From assembly GCA_000995845.1 (NCBI GenBank), contig LCEZ01000006.1, forward strand, positions 1 to 28,061: a stretch of 28,061 nt of DNA, written 5' to 3'. The translations under genes were made by a program, and so were the position numbers. This document shows, piece by piece, positions 13,119 to 20,419 of the stretch. The notes below the pieces were generated by a model that made no database searches, had not been told where the DNA came from, and saw only the letters and a program-made list of their open reading frames with translations. This DNA comes from Parcubacteria group bacterium GW2011_GWD2_43_10. Its GTDB lineage: Bacteria; Patescibacteriota; Patescibacteriia; Veblenbacterales; UBA10138. Position 1 is the first letter of the stretch, and every line of letters starts with the position of its first letter.

Positions 13119-14888
13119 ATGAAGCAAACTACTAAGCAAACGTATTTAATATTCTGGCAACATCTACGCCGTTACCGCGGCCAGTTTTGGCTTACGGTTA
13201 TATCAATTGTCTTGGCAACATTAGTCAGTGTTATAGTGCCATTGTTTTACAAGAATTTTTTTGACACCCTGACCCTGGCTCAGCAAATAGGAGTAGCGCA
13301 GGCGGCGGCGCGACTGGTTAATATTATTGTGGCTATTTTAGCGTTGAACGGCATTATTTGGGTGGCTTATCGGGTGGCGACATATGTTAACAATAATTTT
13401 CAATTGCGGGTTATGTCTGATTTGTATAATACGTGTTTTGAATATTTACATGAGCACTCATTCGGATTTTTTATTAATCGCTTTGTTGGTTCGCTGGTGA
13501 GAAAGGTGGGTAGACTAGTGCGTGGTTTTGAAGATATAGGTGATTCTTTTTATTGGAATTTATTAAGAATGATTATATCTATCGTGGCCGTTTTAGTTGT
13601 GGTCTTTTTTAAATATCCAATTGTTGGTTTTGTTATGTTAGGCTGGTTAGTATTTTACATGGTGATAAATTATTTTCTGGCCATATATAAATTTAAGTAT
13701 GATGAAGCCGCGGCTGCTTCCGACACGCGGGTAACAGGTAATTTGGCTGACACCATAACAAACCAGGCCAATGTCAAAGTATTCACTGCCTTGCCTTTTG
13801 AGCTATCATTTTTTAAGAATCTTACCAAGGAGCAATTCAACTTAAGAAAGCGCTCCTGGGATTTTGATGCGTTAGTAGAATCTATGCAGGCGGGCTTTAT
13901 GTTTATTCTGGAGTTTATAATTTTTTACCTGGCTATAAAATTATGGCAACAAGGCGTCGTGACGGTTGGTGATTTTGTCCTGCTCCAGGTTTACATTATT
14001 CATTTATTTGACATGTTGTGGAATTTTGGCCGGATTATTCGGCGAATTTACCGCAGTTTGGCTGATGCTGAGGAAATGATTGAAATTCTTACTATGCCTC
14101 ATGAAGTTCAAGACCTGTCCAAGGCTAGTCCGCTGGTAGTAACGCATGGTGAGGTTGAATTTAAAAATATAACTTTTACTTATCAGGGTGGCCGGGATGT
14201 AGTTAAGAATTTCTCTTTAAAGGTTAATCCTGGGGAAAAGGTTGGAGTAGTGGGGCCATCAGGCGCTGGTAAAACTACTTTAATTGCCTTAGTTTTTAGA
14301 TTTTATAATCTTACTAAAGGTGCCATTTATATAGATGGACAGAATATATCTGAGGTCACTCAGGAATCATTGCGTCGGCAAGTTAGTTTAGTTTCTCAAG
14401 ATCCTATTTTGTTTCATCGTAACTTAATGGATAATATTCGTTATGGTAGGCGTGAGGCAACCGATGCCGAGGTATTAAAAGCGGCCAAACTGGCTCATTG
14501 TGATGAATTTATAAGTCAACTACCAGATGGTTACAATACTATGGTAGGTGAAAGAGGTATCAAACTTTCTGGTGGGGAACGTCAGCGCGTGGCGATTGCA
14601 CGAGCTATTTTGAAGGACGCGCCAATTCTGGTGCTAGATGAGGCAACTTCTAGTTTAGATTCACGTGCCGAGTTATTAATTCAAAAAGCACTGGCGGAAT
14701 TAATGAAAGGCCGAACCACAATTGTAATTGCGCACCGGCTTTCGACCATTATGAAGATGGATAGAATAGCAGTTTTACGTAAGGGTGAGCTACATGAAAT
14801 TGGCTCCCATGATGACTTATTGAAGAATAAAAGTGGTTTGTATAAGGAACTTTGGCAACTACAAGCCGGTGGTTTTTTGGTAACCTAA
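13119..14888 (+). CDS. ABC exporter, membrane domain fused to ATPase (MsbA/lipid-type)
   Basis: This 589-aa half-transporter would act as a homodimer. The N-terminal half (about residues 20-320) has six membrane helices of the type I exporter fold. The ATPase half shows Walker A GPSGAGKTT (about 380-388), the Q-loop SLVSQDP, signature LSGGERQRVAIARA (about 483-496), Walker B ILVLDEATSSLD (about 502-513) and the H-loop IVIAHRLS. These exporters move lipids, peptides or drugs out of the cell; the cargo cannot be read. It starts at ATG 13119, 77 bases after the CYTH gene. A -10-like TAAAAT sits at 13094-13099 without a convincing -35. Confidence 0.9.
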   Translation: MKQTTKQTYLIFWQHLRRYRGQFWLTVISIVLATLVSVIVPLFYKNFFDTLTLAQQIGVAQAAARLVNIIVAILALNGIIWVAYRVATYVNNNFQLRVMSDLYNTCFEYLHEHSFGFFINRFVGSLVRKVGRLVRGFEDIGDSFYWNLLRMIISIVAVLVVVFFKYPIVGFVMLGWLVFYMVINYFLAIYKFKYDEAAAASDTRVTGNLADTITNQANVKVFTALPFELSFFKNLTKEQFNLRKRSWDFDALVESMQAGFMFILEFIIFYLAIKLWQQGVVTVGDFVLLQVYIIHLFDMLWNFGRIIRRIYRSLADAEEMIEILTMPHEVQDLSKASPLVVTHGEVEFKNITFTYQGGRDVVKNFSLKVNPGEKVGVVGPSGAGKTTLIALVFRFYNLTKGAIYIDGQNISEVTQESLRRQVSLVSQDPILFHRNLMDNIRYGRREATDAEVLKAAKLAHCDEFISQLPDGYNTMVGERGIKLSGGERQRVAIARAILKDAPILVLDEATSSLDSRAELLIQKALAELMKGRTTIVIAHRLSTIMKMDRIAVLRKGELHEIGSHDDLLKNKSGLYKELWQLQAGGFLVT

Positions 14889-14897
14889 AATATAACA

Positions 14898-14970
14898 AGT
14901 CATATGACTGACTGGCGCTAGTATTCAGTTATAGCCCGGGCTTGCCTAGTTGGAAATGACTTGCTATAGT
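14898..14970 (+). promoter_or_regulatory. secDF promoter with nearby palindrome
   Basis: TTGCCT (14942-14947), 17 bases, TATAGT (14965-14970), giving a 5' leader of about 36 bases rich in T. Upstream lies a perfect 12-base palindrome AGTCATATGACT (14898-14909). Its half site recurs in inverted form as ATGACTT (14956-14962) in the promoter spacer, which suggests a bound regulator. Confidence 0.6.
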
Positions 14971-15012
14971 ACTGCTGTTATCTTTTTTCTGTTTTTTATT
15001 TAAAACTACCGC

Positions 15013-16770
15013 ATGTCAGTTTGGCGAAAAGTAGGTGAGGGCTTGAATTCCACCATTGGGTTTATTTGGTGGCCTTTTTTGGCTTTAGGCAAGTTGCTTT
15101 TCCGCAATGTTACGCCCCGTAAAAAAGCTTGGTATTTTTTCGTTGGCGTAGTGGTTTTGTCTATGTTGGCTTTTTTAGTAGATTGGCCGAGAATACCTAC
15201 CTGGGTGCCGGGAAATAATTTTTGGAATAAATATAATGTTCAACTGGGTTTGGATTTGCGCGGCGGTTCCCATTTAGTCTATGAAGCCAAACTTGATGAA
15301 GTGGCGTCTAGTGAGCAAGGTGATTCAGTGGAAGGCGTTAGGGATGTGATTGAACGTCGGGTTAATTTTTTTGGCGTGTCTGAGCCGGTCGTTCAAACCA
15401 GCCGAGTAGGGGACAGTTGGCGCGTGATTGTGGAATTACCCGGTATTACTGATACCCAGGAAGCCATTCGTTTGATTGGTGAAACACCAGTATTGGAATT
15501 TAAAGAACAATCTACGGCCGTACCTGATACTACTGAGATTGATAAATATAATGAGGAAGCTAAGAAAAAAGCTGAAGGTATTTTAAAGAAAGTTTTGCAA
15601 GGTAATGATTTTGCCAAGTTAGCCCAAGAAAATTCTGAAGATTCTAGTAAGGATCAAGGTGGTGATCTGGGTTGGTTTGCTAAGGGTGTAATGGTTGCAC
15701 CATTTGAAGAAGCGGCTTTTGCTTTGAAAAAAGGTGAAGTTACTAAGACTTTAGTAGAAACTCAATTTGGTTATCATATTATTAAAAAAACCGATGAGCG
15801 CGAAGGTGATAGCGGTCCAGAGATTCAGGCCAGTCATATTCTGATTAGAACGCAAACACCTGAAGCCCCATCGGAATGGGCTTCTACTGGGCTTTCGGGC
15901 AAGCAGTTGAAAAAAGCTAATGTTGAATTTGATCCTAACACTGGTATACCCTTAGTTAATATTACTTTTGATGATGAAGGTAAAGATCTGTTTGCCGCTA
16001 TCACTGGTCGCAATATTGGCAAACCCGTGGCCATATTCTTGGATGGCCAACCTATCAGCATTCCGACAGTTCAGGAAGAAATTACTGGCGGGCAGGCTGT
16101 TATCAGTGGTGATTTTACTTTACCAGAAGCTAAACAATTATCTCAGCGCCTTAATTCCGGCGCTTTGCCAGTGCCCATTGAATTAATCAGCCAAACCACC
16201 GTGGATGCTACCCTGGGTAAAGTTTCAGTAGAAAAAAGCTTGTTAGCAGGAATTTTAGGTTTGATCTTGGTAGTAATTTTCATGTTGATTTATTATCGCT
16301 TGCCTGGGTTATTAGCAGTTTTAGCTTTAGGTGTTTATGCCATGTTAACCTTGGCCTTGTTTAAACTTTGGCCAGTGACTTTGACGCTAGCCGGTATTGC
16401 TGGATTTATTTTGTCGGTTGGTATGGCAGTTGATGCCAATGTACTTATATTTGAAAGATTAAAAGAAGAGCTTAGAGCTGGTCGGCCAATGGCTGAAGCA
16501 ATTGAAGAAGGATTCCGGCGGGCCTGGACATCTATTCGCGATTCTAATGTTTCCAGTTTGATTACAGCCATGATTTTAATTTGGTTTGGTTCTAGTATAG
16601 TAAAAGGATTTGCTGTAACTCTAGCTTTGGGCATATTAATTAGTATGTTTACCGCTATTACGGTTAGCCGAACTTTCCTGCGTTTAACTGCTACAACTTG
16701 GCTGAGCAAGAAATATTGGTTATTTGGCATTAGTCGCAAAGATTTACCTAACCAAGGTGAAAAAACCTAA
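15013..16770 (+). CDS. secD: SecD with inserted parvulin (PPIC) domain
   Basis: SecD works with SecF to pull translocated proteins out of SecYEG using the proton gradient. This 585-aa protein has an N-terminal membrane helix (about residues 40-56), the P1 start GLDLRGGSHLVYE (79-91), and the IERRVNFFGVSEP and IVELPGI strands. It continues with P1 head strands (NITFDDEGKDLFAAIT, GKPVAIFLDGQPISIP) and five more helices (about 408-556) with GMAVDANVLIFERLKEEL. Between P1 elements, residues about 180-265 form a parvulin-type peptidyl-prolyl isomerase core (AKKKAEGILKKVLQGNDFAK, then SEDSSKDQGGDLGWF, PFEEAAFALKKGEV and QFGYHIIKKTDE). The ASHILI strand that normally opens a parvulin domain comes after it (273-278). 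SecF follows six bases downstream. Confidence 0.93.
   Translation: MSVWRKVGEGLNSTIGFIWWPFLALGKLLFRNVTPRKKAWYFFVGVVVLSMLAFLVDWPRIPTWVPGNNFWNKYNVQLGLDLRGGSHLVYEAKLDEVASSEQGDSVEGVRDVIERRVNFFGVSEPVVQTSRVGDSWRVIVELPGITDTQEAIRLIGETPVLEFKEQSTAVPDTTEIDKYNEEAKKKAEGILKKVLQGNDFAKLAQENSEDSSKDQGGDLGWFAKGVMVAPFEEAAFALKKGEVTKTLVETQFGYHIIKKTDEREGDSGPEIQASHILIRTQTPEAPSEWASTGLSGKQLKKANVEFDPNTGIPLVNITFDDEGKDLFAAITGRNIGKPVAIFLDGQPISIPTVQEEITGGQAVISGDFTLPEAKQLSQRLNSGALPVPIELISQTTVDATLGKVSVEKSLLAGILGLILVVIFMLIYYRLPGLLAVLALGVYAMLTLALFKLWPVTLTLAGIAGFILSVGMAVDANVLIFERLKEELRAGRPMAEAIEEGFRRAWTSIRDSNVSSLITAMILIWFGSSIVKGFAVTLALGILISMFTAITVSRTFLRLTATTWLSKKYWLFGISRKDLPNQGEKT
15550..15852 (+). other. Parvulin rotamase insertion inside SecD
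   Basis: Codons about 180-280 of secD. The segment matches the rotamase family order 'ae.il.kl..G.dFa.lA...SeD..s..~GGdLGwf..g.mv..FE.aaF.l..Gevs..v.t.fGyHIIk.~d'. The family's first strand, ASHIL(I/V), is displaced to the C-terminal end, so the domain looks circularly permuted relative to PrsA/SurA parvulins. It may give the translocon a built-in proline isomerase or a substrate-holding site on the outer face. The domain identity is seen in sequence; its function is inferred. Confidence 0.85.
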
Positions 16771-16776
16771 GCTTAT

Positions 16777-17682
16777 ATGAATATTATTCGTTGGCGTATA
16801 ATTTGGTATATTTTTTCTGGAGCTTTAGTAGTTTTATCAATTGTCTCGTTGGTGTTTTGGGGATTACGCTTTGGTATTGATTTTACTGGCGGAAGTTTAT
16901 TAGAGGTAAAATTTGCTGATAATCGGCCCACTGTTGAGAAAATTCAGGAAGTATTGCAGCCATTAGAATTGGATGGTGTTAGTATTCAGCCTTCAGGTGA
17001 TAAGGGTGTGCTATTGCGTTTTAAGCATGTTGATGAAATAACCCACCAAACAATGGTTCGTCAATTGAGTGATGCTGGCGGCGGAGAAGCGGACGAGCTT
17101 CGGTTTGAAAGTATAGGCCCAACCATTGGTAAAGAATTACAGCGCCGTTCCTTATGGGCTTTAATAGTAGCGATGACCTTTATTGTTATTTACATTGCTT
17201 GGGCTTTCCGGAAAGTTTCTCGACCAGTAGCTTCTTGGAAATACGGTTTAACTGCAGTACTGGCTTTGGCTCATGATGCATTAATTACCATTGGCGCTTT
17301 TAGTCTCCTGGGTCATTTCTTGGGAGTAGAAGTTGATAGTTTATTTGTTTCCGCCCTACTTACCGTGGTAGGTTTTTCTGTACATGATACAATCGTGGTA
17401 TATGACCGCACCCGTGAAAATTTATTCCGTCATACTCTGGCTGATTTTGCCGAAACTGTAAATAAAAGCGTTAACGAAACTATTGTCAGATCAATTAACA
17501 CTTCCTTAACCACAATATTAGTTTTACTAAGTCTTTATTTGTTTGGCGGTGAGACTATTAGATACTTTTCACTTGCACTTATTATTGGTATTATTATCGG
17601 TACTTATTCATCAATTTTCCTAGCCTCGCCCCTGTTGGTGGAATGGTATAAATTAGGTGCTGGCAAAAAAGTAAAAAAGTAA
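16777..17682 (+). CDS. secF: Protein translocase subunit SecF
   Basis: The 301-aa protein starts with a membrane helix, then GIDFTGGSLLEVKF (the SecF P1 start), a small periplasmic domain and five C-terminal helices. ALAHDALITIGAF and VVGFSVHDTIVVYDRTREN are the conserved membrane signatures of SecF, and NKSVNETIVRSINTSLTTIL follows. Length is normal. It begins six bases after secD and should be cotranscribed with it. An intrinsic terminator follows the stop codon. Confidence 0.94.
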   Translation: MNIIRWRIIWYIFSGALVVLSIVSLVFWGLRFGIDFTGGSLLEVKFADNRPTVEKIQEVLQPLELDGVSIQPSGDKGVLLRFKHVDEITHQTMVRQLSDAGGGEADELRFESIGPTIGKELQRRSLWALIVAMTFIVIYIAWAFRKVSRPVASWKYGLTAVLALAHDALITIGAFSLLGHFLGVEVDSLFVSALLTVVGFSVHDTIVVYDRTRENLFRHTLADFAETVNKSVNETIVRSINTSLTTILVLLSLYLFGGETIRYFSLALIIGIIIGTYSSIFLASPLLVEWYKLGAGKKVKK

Positions 17683-17708
17683 TCTAGAAGTATAGTCTGG
17701 ATTTATTT

Positions 17709-17734
17709 AACCAGGTATTTATTGCCTGGTTTTA
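17709..17734 (+). terminator. secDF terminator
   Basis: AACCAGG (17709-17715), an 8- to 9-base loop and CCTGGTT (from 17725), followed by a short T run. It lies directly upstream of the next promoter (-35 at 17737). Confidence 0.75.
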
Positions 17735-17736
17735 TG

Positions 17737-17765
17737 TTGACATATAAGCCTATCTATGATATAAT
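17737..17765 (+). promoter_or_regulatory. Perfect consensus sigma70 promoter of the 17816 operon
   Basis: TTGACA (17737-17742), exactly 17 bases, TATAAT (17760-17765): both hexamers are full consensus. It drives the sigma-region-4/HARE-HTH gene and probably the four genes behind it. The start is about 17772, giving a leader of about 44 bases that contains two GGCC blocks (17790-17793 and 17803-17806) able to pair, and no Shine-Dalgarno site. Confidence 0.88.
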
Positions 17766-17815
17766 ATGGTTAGTTAATTCCAAATTTAAGGCCATAATAA
17801 AAGGCCAATTTAATT

Positions 17816-18970
17816 ATGAGTGATGATACTACCTCAATTTTGGATCAAATAATTGCTACCCAGCAGGTTTCACATCGTGAAAATTTTAAACCCCGCTCCG
17901 CTTTGAATTTACTGCTTGAGTTATTAACCGAGCGTGAGCGGCAGATTTTATGGCGACGGTTTGGTTTTGGTGGTGAAAAAACAGAGACTTTGGAAAATAT
18001 TGGTAAGTCTTTTCGTGTGACCAGAGAACGGATCAGGCAGATTGAGCGTTTGGCGGTGGCTAAGTTAGTTAACGGACAACAAGCCCAAACACTATTAAAG
18101 CCGTTGAAGCAAGTGGTAGTGGAAATATTGGAAACTGAGGGTGGGGCTTGTACAGACGAGCGTTTTATAAAATTACTGTCAGAAGTGGGCGATGAAGCTA
18201 ACGCTAATATCTCTCGTTTTTTTATGACTGAGGTTTTGACTGATGTGGTTACACACTTAGGTGGAGAGAATTCAGTTTTTTTGCCAGGGTGGAGATTAAG
18301 AAGCGCTTCCATAGAAGGTTTGGAGAAATTAGTTAGTTGCGCTGAAGAAATTATTACCGACCGAGGTCTGCCAGTGACCGAGGAAGATTTAGCTCAGCAG
18401 TTATTGGCTAAAAAATTATTAAGCCCACTTCAAGGCGTGTTGGCTGAGCCAACTGTCATTCTTAATCTGCTTCAATTATCAGCCGTCATTAGGCGAAATA
18501 CTTTTGGTGAGTGGGGTTTGAAACATTGGGAAACAATCAGCCCCAAGCGAATGAACGATAAAATCTATTTGGTTTTAAAAAAACACGGCAAGCCGATGCA
18601 TTTTAGGGAAATAGTCCGACTTATTAATGAACAGAGTTTTGATCATAAAAAAGCCTATGCTCCGACCGTGCATAACGAGCTTATTTTGGATGATAAGTTT
18701 GTTCTAGTTGGTCGGGGTATATATGCGCTTAAAGAGTGGGGTTATAAACCAGGGGTGGTAGCAGATGTTATGGTAGAAATTTTAAAAGAGCATGGCCAGC
18801 CAATGCAGCGTGATGAGCTGGTGGCGGCGGTTTTAAAACAACGATTAGTCAAGCGAGGCACAATTTATTTAGCCCTGACTAACAAGAAGAAATTCGCTAG
18901 ATTGCCGGACGGCCGTTATAGCCTGGCAAATAATGAAACCGAGACTAAACCCGCGCCTACGGTTATATAA
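17816..18970 (+). CDS. Sigma-70 region 4 / HARE-HTH regulator
   Basis: The 384-aa protein has a sigma region 4 helix-turn-helix at residues 28-85: LTERERQILWRRFGFGG, TLENIGKSFRVTRERIRQIE and RLAVAKL match the -35-binding motif of primary sigma factors. No region 2 (-10 melting) is present, so it is not a complete sigma factor. A winged-helix HARE-HTH domain covers about 243-312 (MNDKIYLVLKKHGKPMHFRE ... FVLVGRGIYALKEWGY), as in RNA polymerase delta subunit. A second similar winged helix covers about 315-372. The middle (about 86-240) is helical and unassigned. It heads an operon with the 18974 and 20420 genes. It is probably a polymerase-associated transcription factor. Confidence 0.8.
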   Translation: MSDDTTSILDQIIATQQVSHRENFKPRSALNLLLELLTERERQILWRRFGFGGEKTETLENIGKSFRVTRERIRQIERLAVAKLVNGQQAQTLLKPLKQVVVEILETEGGACTDERFIKLLSEVGDEANANISRFFMTEVLTDVVTHLGGENSVFLPGWRLRSASIEGLEKLVSCAEEIITDRGLPVTEEDLAQQLLAKKLLSPLQGVLAEPTVILNLLQLSAVIRRNTFGEWGLKHWETISPKRMNDKIYLVLKKHGKPMHFREIVRLINEQSFDHKKAYAPTVHNELILDDKFVLVGRGIYALKEWGYKPGVVADVMVEILKEHGQPMQRDELVAAVLKQRLVKRGTIYLALTNKKKFARLPDGRYSLANNETETKPAPTVI

Positions 18971-18973
18971 ATC

Positions 18974-20413
18974 ATGGAAAAATTATTAAACATTCAGACA
19001 TATCTGGATCAGATAATTTTGAATATCCCCGGCAGTGATCCGGTTTCAGCTGCCTGGTATATATTCATTCACGGCGGCTGGATTGTGCTTTTGGTTGCGA
19101 TATTGCAGGCGATGGTTGAAATATGGCTGCAGAATAGGCGAGAATTATATGATCAGTCAATTAAAAAAATTTTATTAGCAATTGATGTACCCAAAGAAAC
19201 CGAGCAAAGCCCGCAGGCAGTTGAGCATATTTTTTCTTCATTAGCTTCAACTTATGCTCGCGGTACAGTTTATGAACGTTGGTGGAAAGGTAAGACACCA
19301 GATTATTTTAGTTTTGAAATTGTTTCGCTAGGTGGTTACACTCAGTTTTTAATCAGAACAGCTGAGATGTATCGCGATTTGATTGAGGCTTCAATCTATG
19401 CCCAGTACCCTGATGCTGAAGTCACTGAGGTAGAGGATTATGTTGATAGAATCCCCTTGAATTTTGACACACAAGCCTATGATTTATGGGGTACGGAGTT
19501 TCAACTAGCCAAGTCAGAAGTTTACCCAATTAAAACTTATCCGGAATTTGAGCATCAATTATCCCAGGAGTTTAAGGACCCAATGGCTCAGTTTTTAGAA
19601 ATTTTGAGCCGAATTAACCCTGATGAAGATGTTTGGTTCCAAATTCTAGTTACACCAACCACTGATTATTGGAAAAATCATGGCAAGAAAGAGGTTGATA
19701 AAATTATTAAACAGCAGGAATTGGGTGGCAGTGTCTGGTTGCGCTGGTTTTCTTATTTATTTGTTCAAATACCAGGCAAGTTTATTTACACTGTGACCGA
19801 AACCGTTTTATCTGGCATTATTGAGCCGCAAGCTTCGTCAGTAACAACGCTCGGGCCGGAAAAGAAAACTGTGCGCACCATGCAGCAGTTGACTCCAGGC
19901 GAAAAAGAAATAGTCACTGCGATTGAACGAAAAGCCAGTAAGATTGGTTTTAAAACCAAGATCAGGTTGATTTACTGGGGGCGACGTGAGACTTTCTTGA
20001 AGGGCAGAGGTGTGGCTGGAGTGGTGGGAGCGATTCAGCAATACACCAAGCTTAACCTTAATGGTTTTAAAAATTCTAAAAAGTTAACCACTAAGGCGGA
20101 ATATTTTTTAAAGCAGGCGCGCATTAATAAAAAGCAACGTAAAATATTATGGCATTATGCTAAACGCAGCAATACCCGCGGGCATGGGGCGGGCTTCATT
20201 TTAAATACTGAAGAGTTAGCCACGATTTATCATTTCCCCGTAATAAACGTTAAGGCGCCTTCGGTTAAAAAATCAGAAGTCAAGAAAGCTGAGCCGCCCT
20301 TTAGCTTGCCGGAATATCTGCCAGGTAAGCCCAAAGAACAAACTGAAGTGGTGGCGGTTGGCCGTGCCATCAAAGGTGCGCCGCCAACTAATTTACCAAC
20401 AATTGAAGAATAA
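18974..20413 (+). CDS. Membrane protein partner of DUF87/TraG-like ATPase (function unknown)
   Basis: The 479-aa protein has one clear hydrophobic segment (about residues 28-50, YIFIHGGWIVLLVAILQAMV) followed by a large soluble part. Recognisable phrases are SFEIVSLGGYTQFLIRTAEM, ASIYAQYPDAEVTEVEDYVD, VWFQILVTP and, near the end, LNTEELATIYHFP, which also occurs in membrane partners of TraG/VirD4-like ATPases. The C-terminus (about 425-479) is Lys/Pro-rich and probably disordered. It starts three bases after the regulator's stop and ends six bases before the ATPase gene, with no Shine-Dalgarno site in either case. This pair is common in CPR genomes to my knowledge and has no assigned function; a role in DNA transfer or uptake is an inference. 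Confidence 0.7.
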   Translation: MEKLLNIQTYLDQIILNIPGSDPVSAAWYIFIHGGWIVLLVAILQAMVEIWLQNRRELYDQSIKKILLAIDVPKETEQSPQAVEHIFSSLASTYARGTVYERWWKGKTPDYFSFEIVSLGGYTQFLIRTAEMYRDLIEASIYAQYPDAEVTEVEDYVDRIPLNFDTQAYDLWGTEFQLAKSEVYPIKTYPEFEHQLSQEFKDPMAQFLEILSRINPDEDVWFQILVTPTTDYWKNHGKKEVDKIIKQQELGGSVWLRWFSYLFVQIPGKFIYTVTETVLSGIIEPQASSVTTLGPEKKTVRTMQQLTPGEKEIVTAIERKASKIGFKTKIRLIYWGRRETFLKGRGVAGVVGAIQQYTKLNLNGFKNSKKLTTKAEYFLKQARINKKQRKILWHYAKRSNTRGHGAGFILNTEELATIYHFPVINVKAPSVKKSEVKKAEPPFSLPEYLPGKPKEQTEVVAVGRAIKGAPPTNLPTIEE

Positions 20414-20419
20414 TTATTT

